Below the pieces are notes generated by a model. It was given only the letters and a program-made list of their open reading frames with translations, did not search any database and was not told the origin of the DNA. The translations under genes and the position numbers were made by a program. Of a stretch of DNA of 64,000 bases, positions 23,560-34,593 are shown in pieces (positions within the stretch are counted from its first letter, which is position 1; each line of letters begins with the position of its first letter). The stretch is from Warburgia ugandensis (taxonomy: Eukaryota; Streptophyta; Magnoliopsida; Canellales; Canellaceae), in contig CP141137.1 of the NCBI GenBank assembly GCA_035236585.1, positions 47,762,057 through 47,826,056 of the forward strand. The letters run 5' to 3'.

Positions 23560-25690
23560 TACCTTGGAATTGGATATCATTGGTTTTATGTGTTTCTCTT
23601 GCCAATACACATGATATCCAATTGCATCGCCAACAGTTTCAACATCATCCCCTTCGACTGGAAATGGAAGGGGAGCATTTGGTTGAATGGCAGCAGTGAT
23701 GCACACGTGCTTAGTGTGTGGAGGCATCAACTTACCATGCAAGGTGGCGGAAGTCATGGGCCGACCTCGTATAGTGTTGCCATAGCCACATGGTTCTCAT
23801 ATGTATGTAGCTACAACATGCACTGACCCACCTGCATTTGAGAAATGACATATATATATATATATAATAATTAGTGATGTAATGTAAACTAAAAAGGTTA
23901 GTAAATAAGTAACATTGTAAAACTAAACATGTCAATATACATACCTCACTGATCGGGACATCACATTCAAGTACTTGTTTTGCCACCTCTTCATCTGATG
24001 GTGAACTAGGAGTGCAGCTATTGTCAAATTGGGGCGGTTGAACTTGAGGTTGAGCTTCAGCTTGAGGGCCAACATCCTCACATGAGGTTCTTCCGCCACC
24101 CTGGATTTCCTTCAACAGTTGATCTTTGATCTTGCTATATATCTCTACAACTGTTTGCTTCTTTCATTCTTCCAATTCTTGTAGTGTGGGAGCCTTTTGT
24201 TTGGGGAAGAACTTGGAAGGAACAACACCCCGACCTTGGCCCCTTACTCGGCGAGGGTGCTCATCCTTGTTGCCCATTGCCCAATACAGGATGTCCCCCT
24301 TTGCAGCAGTGCTGCTAAGAGTACCTGTAGTTGCACTTGCACTCTCTTAGGTCAACTCTTCCTTCACACGTAAAGATCATAACATGATCAAATCACTATT
24401 ATATATGTAATATTTATATAATGTACTATGTAAGGATATAAAAGTATAAAAGTATTTAACTAGGCAGTGTGCACATAAAGTAAAAGTATAAAACTTAAAG
24501 TCTTAAACCACTTACAATTATTGAAGTAATTGCTGTAGTTGTCTCGTTGGCAAAGGTGTGGGAGTTACGCCCTTTCGAATGTGCCATTTTCCATAGAATA
24601 GCACGGTCGATGGGCTCCATTGTCCTAGCCTTCTTTTGTTGTAACAGGAGACACTAAGTCAAAGTTAATAAATAAAAATCTACTATGATTAGACAAATGG
24701 AATGTCACATGATATACTTACTTCATCTGCCTCTAATCATGCATAGCCAACTCTTGAAAGGTGGTGCTGCATATGGTTCTGTGCATGTGCCTTCTGTCCC
24801 TTTATACTCTTTGCATGAATATCAAAGTAATGTGATCAAAATACAATCAATTATAATAATTACAAGAATCAAAATTTAGCTTGTCTAGTTCAAGTTGTGA
24901 TTACCTCAAAATCAGGAGATAGCCTATACTGTACAAATTGATTCCATGCTTCCTGGTCAATGAAGCAAGAATACAATTGAGGGACCATGTTAGGCATAAA
25001 AGGATCATGGGAATTTGGAAGTATGTACTTCCTTGCAAGCTCACTCTTCCATTTCCTCCATTGTTCAGCAGCTCTTAGCAATTCTTGCTTCTTGCTCTCA
25101 TTAGATACGTCAAAGGCAGACTACAAAACAAAAGAAGAAGCATGTTAAGTGACTAACTTACTAGTGAGTATTGTAGCAACTTTGTGTATCATGATTCATA
25201 TGCAAACAAAAACAAAATATATAAATATAAAGGACATATTATGTTATATGTAGGAAGACTTTATATACCTTGACCATTTCCCATATTGAATCTTTGACTT
25301 GTGGCGATATAAGTCTCCAATCAGTCACTGATATTGGCACAAGTCTTCTAACAGTGTAACATATGAAGCTAGCAAAGTCATGTGCAGTACCACCAATCGA
25401 TTAGCCTCTACTGTTGAATTGTACCATTTCTTTTATTCCTTTTGAGGATCTCTTATTTATACGATCCATTTTTGTTAGCCCCTTGACCTTTCTCTTGACA
25501 CTGATTGGTGGTGTTACTGAAGGACATGTGCTTGATAGCCTTGATTGTTCTGCTTCTGTGTGTTGTAATTGTTCTACTTCTACTTCTACCTCTTCCACTT
25601 GCTCTTGTACTACTTTTTCATTCCTTGTTGTAGTTCTACTTCTTCATGTTCCATGTTTGCTTCACAAATAAAAATGAAAATGACTACAAT
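23560..25690 (-). pseudogene. TNP24-type (Ptta/En/Spm) plant transposase, decayed
   Basis: Exon-like blocks on the minus strand match the plant Ptta/En/Spm transposase family (Pfam Transposase_24). From the N-terminal side: a charged region (about 25600-25400), VRRLVPISVTDWRLI (about 25340), then exon 25120-24905 with EQWRKWKSELARKYI and EAWNQFVQYRLSPDFE, then QHHLSRVGYA near 24730, then MEPIDRAILWKMAHSKG near 24600. A block GDILYWAMGNKD with RGQGRGVVPS (about 24280-24190) and a block PLPFPVEGDDVETVGDAIG near 23660-23600 follow. The last leads to the Ulp1 domain in relatives. In-frame stops appear at 25400 (TAA) and about 24735 (TGA where relatives have Arg). I found no TNP2-type DDE transposase, so the module could not have mobilised itself in this form. 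Confidence 0.75.
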
Positions 25691-26099
25691 TAGACAAGTG
25701 AAAAGTGGAAAGTGTTTTTACAGTTTGATCATAGAGAAGGATTTACAATCTCAATTTATGCTTGATTTGGTCAGTGTTTTTAATAGCTGTCCATGAAGAT
25801 GTTTAGCCCAACAAATAATAAAGTCAAACAAAGATTTCAACGTAAGTATTATACCACTTGCAATATTCCACGTATTCCAATTCATGCCATTTAGGAAATC
25901 CATCTCAAATCATGAAAATAAATGCATACATGAAGTTGTCCTTTTCAATTACCAGAAAACAATTGAACAAGTAAGATATCGATAATAAAACTTTCAAGTT
26001 TTGCAATATGAGTCATGGAGTCAAATTTTCAAGCTAGTTACAAGAATACCTTATGCTCAATTGTTCTTAAAATACTAAGAAACATCAGTTCATCATGAA

Positions 26100-27725
26100 A
26101 CCATGCATGCTAATATTATATACACAGAAATTCACACATAAATACATTCTAATCTCAAAAATAATACTAAAGATGGTTTTAAATTGAAATTCATTTGAAA
26201 ACATAGTAGTGTCAGATCAGCTACCTCTTGTGAAGATTATCCTTTTTCCTAAGCCTTCACAGTCGTTCTCAACAACCAAATTGACTGCACTCTACTCTAC
26301 TCGATGCTAAATCCAAAGTTTTTAGAATTAGTCATCATTCCCATACAATTCACACAAACATAACTTAGGATTTTATTCATCTCAAGTTTGTAATGGTCTA
26401 AGTCAGCTCCAGATCATGAAATCCTTAGATTCTAGATCCCTAGTTAATCCTAGGCTAAAAATTTGAATCCATGAAGTTTAGGTTATTTCTAAACTACATG
26501 TGCATGACCTAAGTTATAATCAGTCTTAGATCATTCAGAATCATAGAATTAACAAGTTTATGCTTTAATAGTGGAATTCTATTACAATATGATGGTTGAA
26601 TCTTCACCATTTGATCCCAAAAGATTTATTTAAGTTCATATTCATCTCTGCCCATTGAACATGGATGAGTTGACGACTGGATCTTACAGTTAGTACCTAT
26701 CCGCGTTCACGGACAAAATTGACAGCCAATTCCTTGGCTGATCAACGTTGCTAGGGTCGGATCACTACTGTCCGAGCTCTAATCAGTCGATTAGAATTCG
26801 AGGAAAGGGTGATCAATAGCCCTAGCATCCTCTGCTCTCCAAGCAGGGATGAGATATGTATGGATCCCCTTCCTGGGTCAATCCACGGCTCGGATCACCC
26901 CTGGCCGAGCTCCAGACACTGGATCCGAGCTCAAGTAAGATGATCAGAGCCCCCAATGGCCGTGTCCCCTAGTTAGGGATGTGGTTTTCTGTTTGATTGG
27001 GCCATGAGGGTCGGATCGTGATTGGCTGAGCTCCAGATGCATGATCTGAGCTCAGATTAGCTGATCAGTGTCACCATTGATCTTGTTTTGACATTAGGGG
27101 CGGGGGTGTGGGTTTGATTCTGACCATTAGGGTTGGATTCTTCTTCACCTTTCTATTACAAACCCTAGCTCTAGGTTCTACAAAATTTAACTCACAAAAA
27201 CCAAAGAAAATCATGGAGAACCTACCTCTGTGGGTGTCCCCAAAGTCAGAATGTCGTCAGAGAAGATCTGTTTCTGTGTTTTTTAGTAATGCTCCCCACT
27301 CGCGTAGCTCCCCTTTTGTGTTCCGATGTTTTTTCTTCTCCGATGAAGCTAGAACCAAAGGGGTTTTGGTCCTCAGCTCCTAAAGAGGAGGTCAAATAGT
27401 CGGATCTCTGATCAAGGCCCCCGTCATCGCTAGTGAACTCTGTTTCACCGGTGACGAGGGTTTCTTCTCTTTGTGCAAAACCCAATACTCTTGGCTTCCT
27501 TCTCCTTTCCTCTTCTTCTCTCCCTCTCTCCCCCTCTCTCTTTCCCGGCATTGGATTTCTGTCGCCGGCCTCCTCTTCTCCTTCCTCTTTTTTTTTTTTC
27601 CCCTTTTTTTTTTCTTTTTCTTTGTCGTTGTCTTGTCAGGCTTGGGGAAACAAATGCAAAGTCTGTTTTCCCATCCCACTTAGGTTGAGGGGGGGGGTGC
27701 CGTTATCAAATTCAGCCGCTCCCTT
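26100..27725 (+). mobile_element. probable decayed LTR related to the solo LTR at 48570
   Basis: GAAAACATAGTAGTGTCAG at about 26198 matches the context GAAAACTTAGTAGTATCAG near 49955. GGTGCCGTTATCAAATTCAG near 27698 matches GGTTCCGTTATCAAAACGG near 51197. The spacing between the two landmarks is also similar (about 1.5 versus 1.24 kb). It ends abruptly where hairpin array 2 starts. A T/C-rich run lies at 27480-27640. Ends unresolved. Confidence 0.4.
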
Positions 27726-27734
27726 TAAACATAT

Positions 27735-28137
27735 ATATAGGACAGTTATATTATAACCGTCCTATAAGTAATTAAATATAGGACGGTTATTCTACAACCG
27801 TCCTATAATCATAGAATATAAAGGATGGTTATAAAATAATTGTCCTATAATATTAATAAAATATAGGATGATTATTTTATAACCGTCTTATAATATTAAT
27901 GAAATATAGGACGATTATTTTATAACCGTCCTATAATATATAGAAAAATATAGGACGATTATTAAACAATCGTCCTATATTTCATTATATATATTACAGG
28001 ACGGTTGTTTAATAACCGTCCTATAAGTTATAGGCTGGTAATTAGAAAGGTATAGGATGGTTGTTGCATAGACATAACCGTCCCGTAAGCTATAAGTATG
28101 AAATTATATAGGACGCTTATTAAACAACCATCTTATA
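27735..28137. repeat. hairpin array 2 (about 9 units)
   Basis: Same stem as array 1 (ATAGGACGGTTA / TAACCGTCCTATA) at roughly 40-55 bp intervals, with AT-rich loops such as TTTTATA and spacers containing AATATTAATAAA. The array passes directly into an ATT trinucleotide repeat. Confidence 0.9.
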
Positions 28138-28189
28138 TTATTATTATTATTATTATTATTATTGTTGTTATTATTATTATTATTATTAT
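28138..28189. repeat. (ATT)n microsatellite
   Basis: About 50 bp of TTA/ATT repeats, interrupted once by GTTGTT, abutting hairpin array 2. Confidence 0.92.
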
Positions 28190-28279
28190 TAACACTCCTA
28201 TAATTACTGCTAGTCTACTATTAGTTCCTTAAAATATAAAAAAAACATTTATGTAATGTTTTAAACTCATACTCATTAC

Positions 28280-28920
28280 TTGCTTGTTCAGGACCTGAGG
28301 GCTAAGGTTGAGGATGACTGGATGAGTAAAGAAAGAATTATGTATTTAATTAATCTTAGTTGAGGATGTGCTTAAATAAAAATAGTTATTAAGTATAGAG
28401 TAAAGAAAGAGTTATGTAATTAACTCATCTTAATTTCTTTAAGAATGAGCTTAAAAAGACAGCATATATGTAATTAACTCATCTCAGTTGAGTATCAGCT
28501 TAAAAACAAAGTAATGTAAGTAACTCATACTGTCATACTCAATTCAATAGTTGTTGATGTTAAGGATGAGTAAAGTAAGTGTTATGTATTTAACTCATCT
28601 GATCTCAGTTGAGGATTAGCTTAAAAAAACAAAGTTATGTAAGTAACTCATATTTAATTCAAAAGTTGTTGAGGATAAGTAAAGAAAGAGTCATGTAATT
28701 AACTCATTAGGTAAGAATGACTGAATGAGAATAGAAGTAGTTATGTAATTAACTCAGTAGCTTGAGAATAAGTATAGAAAGAGTTATGTAATTATCTCAT
28801 TAGTGGATAATGAGTATAGGAAGGGAATAGTTATTAGTTATGTAATTAACTCATTAGGTGAGGTGAGAATGAGAATAGAGAATAGGAGTTATGTGTTGAA
28901 TTAACATAAAAGCTTATCAA
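28280..28920. repeat. imperfect minisatellite
   Basis: GTTATGTAATTAACTCAT and variants recur about ten times, alternating with GAGGATGAGCTTAAAA-like or GAATGAGAATAGA-like segments. Unit length varies between about 45 and 75 bp. No conserved frame. Confidence 0.75.
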
Positions 28921-28943
28921 GAGAGAATTAGAGGGATATTGAT

Positions 28944-29237
28944 ATGATAACTTTGGCGAAACTAAAATTAATTATGGATTGTGGTCTATACTCTATAGTG
29001 AAAAGAAGTGGCATTGATGGTAAAATGAATAATAATCATGAGAAAAAAAGACAAATGTTGAATGATATTACTAAGGGAGTTGCTAAATTTTACTCTACAT
29101 GGATCAATGGATCATGGATGAATGAGTTATTCCCAATCTATTATCATCAATTGGGAGTTAGAAATGAGAAACAAATATTGAGTTATATGAGTTGGATACA
29201 TGATATTCATGAATTTGATGAAAAAGAGAAATATTAG
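28944..29237 (+). CDS. small open frame of unknown nature inside the composite element
   Basis: A 97-codon frame starting MITLAKLKLIMDCG and containing DITKGVAKFYSTWINGSW and MNELFPIYYHQLGV. It is the only long frame between hairpin arrays 2 and 3. I do not recognise it. Its Lys/Asn/Ile-rich composition follows the AT-rich DNA, so it may be a chance frame, or a remnant exon. Confidence 0.25.
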   Translation: MITLAKLKLIMDCGLYSIVKRSGIDGKMNNNHEKKRQMLNDITKGVAKFYSTWINGSWMNELFPIYYHQLGVRNEKQILSYMSWIHDIHEFDEKEKY

Positions 29238-29919
29238 ATCAATTGGTGATGACATGTGAAATTAACATAAGAAAATCATTAGCATTTATAATTTTATACA
29301 ATATATGATAGTTAGTTAGTCTCTCACTTGTACTTGTACAAGTTACAAAACTTGGTTAATTAATTTTCTACTAAGTGTAACTTGTAAGTTTGTAACTGAC
29401 AATATGTAGCTAATCTTAAAATGATTGATAAGAAAATTAGAGACAGTGTGTAGGTGTAGCTAAGTCTTAGGTTATAACTTATAGTTATAGCAAACAACCA
29501 AGCAGGGCAGGGGCTTTAGCTTAAGACTTCAAATTCAATTGGATTTGGGCTTACTTACATACAAAAAGACAAAACAATTGCCTTAGACTAGATTGACTTA
29601 GTAGACCTAGATAATTATTAATTAGTTAAACCTTTATGTTTTCAGTTTTCATTTTGTTTTTTCAGCACTACAAGGGGTACCCACACATCGGATCTAACAT
29701 CAAGGAATCAAAATATTTGACAAATGATTGAAGTGTAAGTTTCATTAACTCCAGTTGCCACTTGCCAGTTTGGAATTGGAGGAAAGAAGGTTATTTATCC
29801 CTGTTAGGCGGCCGGTGGCTAGGCTAGGTTGTTTACCGACATAGGCAGACTGGTCACTGGAAGTCTGGCACATCACAGGCACACTCACGACTGGTAAAGT
29901 AATAAACCATATGTGTAAA

Positions 29920-30385
29920 CAAAGGACGGTTATATGAGAACCGTCTTATATTTTCAACATATATAGGACGGTTAATTTGTAACCGTCCTCTATGTTTGTA
30001 AAATTATTCTATATTTCTATGTAAAATAGGATGGTTAGTCCTTAACCGTCCTATATTTCTATGTAAAAATAGGATGGTTAGATATTAACCGTCCTATATT
30101 TATATGTAAAATAGGACGGTTAGACATTAACCGTCCTATATTTATATGTAAAATAGGACGGTTAGACATTAACCGTCCTATATTTATACGTAAAATAGGA
30201 CGGTTATATGTTAACCGTCCTATTTGGTTTTCCTAGTATAGGACTATTACGTCCTAACCGTCCTATACTTTTATTAAAATAGTACAATTATTCATTAACC
30301 GTCCTATAATATCAACGGTTATTAACAGTCTTTTATTTTTTGTTATATTACAAGACTGTAGTTATCGAGTCGTCTTATATAGATA
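29920..30385. repeat. hairpin array 3 (about 9-10 units)
   Basis: The most regular of the four arrays. Units of AAAATAGGACGGTTAGACAT / TAACCGTCCTATATTTATA repeat at close to 49 bp in the middle (30010-30230). It ends about 145 bp upstream of the probable first exon of the hAT transposase, so it lies in that gene's promoter region. Confidence 0.92.
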
Positions 30386-30598
30386 GCATCAATCAAATAC
30401 AGAATCGGTTAAAGGTTCCCCACGGCCCAACCTAACCCTGCCCAAGCTGCTTGTACAATTTACAATTTTACATTTGTTTCAAAATTTTCTTTCAAGATAT
30501 CTTCTTCAAGTTCAACCCTTCTAACACGATGAGCAGTAGCACACCTACCACAACACCACAGGTATATATTTGTTTTTTGTTATTTCTTTATGAAATTA

Positions 30599-33544
30599 TG
30601 TAATATCCTCAAATTTTAAATAATAAATTAGTAATAAAATAAATAAATAAAAATAAAAATTTAATGTATAGAAATTGGTCCTAAAAACTCAAAAAACAAA
30701 AAAGTACACATCAACAGGAATTGAACGGTATAAAGAACATCAAAAACGGAGTTCGCATGAGTGAGATATGACCATTTTAAGTGTAAGGGTAAATTGATAA
30801 TTTGCCAGGAACGTTAATTAAAGGGATTCATTTTGATAATGGCACCCCTTTTCTACTTCCATTAGAGTTCTAATGGAGGAAGGCACTGATCTACCTTCTA
30901 TTAGGGAAAATCGAGACTTGGGTTATAAAATACAAGTTTCCTCTTTCATTCCATGCCACACAACCAGAGGAGAACTATCGGTTTTCCCTGTGCATGCCGT
31001 GAAAACAAGTTGAAGGTTGCACGCACTAGAGGGCTTTGATCTCCCATCTCCAGCTCTAATAAGGTAAGTTATACATTTTAACTCGTTATTTATGATGTTT
31101 TCCAACTTTTCCCTCACAGATCTGGACTAGATTGGATCAAAATGGTCGTTGGATGTCCTATGGATTCAAAACCGTGGAGCATGGTTAGACCCATGTTAAA
31201 GAAACCTCAAATGAGAAATCTAAGCCATTCATTGTGATCTTTGGACCCAAAAACTCTATGAACGGTGAAAACAGATAAAAAATCAAAGCTTCTGGGGCTC
31301 TGATAAAGCCAAAACAAGGTGGACAGCTTGGGTTCATCGTCCCTGATGGACAGTGCACCCAAGACGCCCACTGGGACGCACATATGCCAATGTGCGATAT
31401 GGGTACTCCTAAGCACACACGCGCAGCGCACATGAAAGTGGGACGCTCACAGGCATTGTCCCGGACGACCTGAACGCACGAGCTTCCTAGACGCACAGTG
31501 TGCTAGTGTAAGCCAGTGCAAACAGCACTGCTCGTGTAAGTCGGTGCACGCGTAACTACCCTTATAAATTAATATATTAATTTATGAAGCCTTTTTACAA
31601 AAAACTTGATTTTGGGAACTATAGAGGTCCAAATCACGAGCGGAAACATTCGTTACGACTGTATTGACGAGGCGGACCTAGATTTAGCTTGAAAACCTAT
31701 ATTTGACTACTTTTAGATTAGTTAAATTATAAAATATTAATTAATAACTTAGAACCGACTGATCAAAGGGTGATAAGGCTTCAAGACTTGAACAATGAGA
31801 TAAAGTATGATAATAAATAAGGTTCTAAGGGGCATATTAGCATGACTACTCTAAAAATTTATCTAGACCATTGGTCTGAACCAAATCTTGGGAAATTATT
31901 GATCTAAGGATGATCTGACCGTCAGATTAAGGTATAAATGTTAGATACACTTAAGAACGAATAGATGAACATGAGATGAGACTAAATTAAGAACCAAATC
32001 ATAATAAGAGATCTTAGAGGATGATCCAACGGTTGGATCACTATAGATTCCCTCATGATGAAATAAATAACACGAAATAGTATTGTGGTACTGACAGGTA
32101 CATCTGAACATACACGATAAAGGGATTTATATGCTTGAGTTGGGTGATCTCACATTGAGGTAGGTGACGACATTTAATGTTTCATTTTGATTTTAAAACC
32201 TTGTATTATCATGGCATTATGATTGATGGTGATTTAAATTGCACTTATTATTAATCAATGATTTTGTGAGATTTAGAGTTTTATGTTATGATCGCTGTTT
32301 GATTTCAATCATGTATTGAATGCACTATGACTGATGGTTTCATGAGATTGAGATTATCTACTTATACACAATTAGAAAATTATCTTTCCTTATTGCATCA
32401 CTGAAATTGATGAGCTTTTATGAGAAAGAAAAGTAGAAGCTTGGTGGTTGGTCTTTTTAGAGGCTAACTCTAGGATGAGAGGTGTGCCTTGGGGATTGCG
32501 AGCCACGAGTGCTCTTGGTTTTGACATATGTGATTTTCGTATTTTGAGTTTTATGATGGTTGCTCTCACCCGGTGGATGTCATGCTAGGAGGGAGAGGGC
32601 CGGCAACCCACCCTTCGAGATTTGTGATGTGATTGTGATATGATAGACACTTGCCCGTAGATGGCTTTTGGTAGGGGTTTGGTAACATGGATAGTCCATA
32701 CTACCGGTCCAGGCCTTTCCATAGGAACAGACGTTAAGTCTTTCGTTATGGTGTCAACGGGGAGCGGCGGTGGTTGAGACCCTGGAGGGTTGCCACTGCA
32801 GCATGACGATCCATACTTTTATTCTGTATGCTTGCATGATGAGCATGGAGATGTGATTGTATGCCTGGGTGTGACGACACTCAGAGGTTGGATATGAGTA
32901 CTCATGATTTGTGATGAGTGTGTGTGGGACACTTGTGGGACCCGCATACCTTGGGGGTACCCTATTATTATTGTATGCTCATTTACATAAGATCATATCA
33001 TGTTTTAAATCTATGAGATGCATGTTTTATTGTATATGATGTTTTGAGATTTTAATTGCATTGCTTAAAATAATTATATTATTGTAAAAAATTACTTTAC
33101 TCATTGTATCAATATGATTAGTCGATTTTGTTCCATTGATATACATTAAATGTCTATGTACCTACCAAGCATTGCTTGCTGAGGCATTGCTTTATTGTTA
33201 CAATGCCTCAAATATTAAAGAAAGACAGGACATATGAGGAGTTAGAAGAATAGTGATCGAGTAGTCTCATTTAGAGGTATGTTCTAATTTCACATGGATT
33301 GTGTATGTATATATATGTTATTGGACTTGATTATATTGTTATGGGAATGTGGCTGCTGACTGGATGAGTCCTAGAATAGTAAATCTATTTTAAACATGTT
33401 TACTTGGAAAAAAAAAATCTTGTTTTGTGTCAATGGTTGACCTTGGGATTTTTCTAAAAATGATTTTGGTTTTTTTTTATAAAATTGGGGCCCCACCTTT
33501 TGAAAAGTTAAAAAAAAAAGTATTGAAAAACCCAAGTCGTCACA
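30599..33544 (-). mobile_element. solo LTR, 2946 bp, with AATTA target duplication
   Basis: Flanked by AATTA at 30594-30598 and 33545-33549. On the minus strand it begins TGTGACGACTTGGGTTTTTC and ends TTGAGGATATTACA. This is the same end pair as the LTR at 48570 (TGTCACGACCCGGGTTTTCC ... TTGAGGCATTATA). It contains a GC-rich segment near 31330-31560, as does its relative. It sits in intron 1 of the hAT transposase, antisense to it. No internal region is present. Confidence 0.82.
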
Positions 33545-34566
33545 AATTATGATTATGACTGTTTTCATTCCTCACTCTCACTCCCTTCCATTATTAGTAA
33601 TTGTTGGTGTAGTGTTTAGTTTACTGTCAGTGTGAACTAATTTTTTTTTGTCATTTGCATTTTGCAATATAGGCACAAGTTGGGAGCACTTATGTTTTTT
33701 ATAACTTGAATATGCTACACCACAACATCGACGAGGATGAGCTTGCTGATTTGGAGAACGTGGAGTTAGTTTCAAAATCCAATGAAGGTAAAAAGCATAG
33801 GAAACTAATGTCTCCAGTTTGGAATTTATTTGAACTCCTTCCTCTATTAGAAGATGGAAGGCAAAGGTGTAAATGCAAGAAGTGCTCTACAATATATATT
33901 TGCGATAGCAAATTTGGTACTGGTAACTTAAAACGTCATATAAAGACTTGTCAACGCAGCTCTTCTTGTGATATAGGCCAATTGCTTTTATCTCAAAGTC
34001 CAGGGAGTATGTCACTAAGTGCAGCTTCAGATAATAAGTTTGATCGTAAAGTTTATCGTGAGTTAGTAGTAGCTGCAGTTGTTCTGTATGATTTGCCTTT
34101 CCAATTTGTTGAGTATGATGGAATTAGAACTCTACTGAAATATTTGCATGCAGATTTGCACTTGATTAGTAGATATACAATAAAAGCAGATGTTCTGAGA
34201 ATGTATAAAAGAGAAAAAGGAAAGATAAAAGAGATGTTAGAGTTGACACTTGGCAGGATAAGTTTGACATCTGATTTGTGGACTTCTTGTATTATTGATG
34301 GTTATATAAGTCTCACAACACATTTTCTAGATAGTCAGTGGGTCTTACAAAAGAGGATATTAAATTTCTGTTTCCTACCACCTCCACATAATGGAATATC
34401 ATTAGTAGAAAAGGTATACTCATTACTGGTAGAATGGGGGATTGAGAAAAATATTTTTTCAATCACTTTAGACAATGCTTTTGCGAATGATTCTTCTGTT
34501 GAGCTGTTAAGGCATCAATTAAACATCAGAAACACTCTTGTTTGTGGTGGAGAGTTCCTTCATCTA

Positions 34567-34593
34567 CATTGTTGTTGTTGTTGTTGTTGTTCT
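34567..34593 (+). repeat. trinucleotide expansion giving a poly-Cys run
   Basis: A TTG/TGT repeat in the transposase frame encodes seven consecutive Cys just ahead of the conserved CHVLNL motif. Confidence 0.9.

Noticed and set aside
23853..23868. Short TA repeat
   Set aside because: Too short to report as a separate microsatellite.
27392..27756. Overlapping 70-107 codon frames on both strands
   Set aside because: They come from a T/C-rich run; low complexity and no conserved motif.
29666..29690. CACTACAAGGGG as a CACTA-element terminus
   Set aside because: No inverted partner or 3-bp duplication found nearby, and no hairpin array starts at this point.
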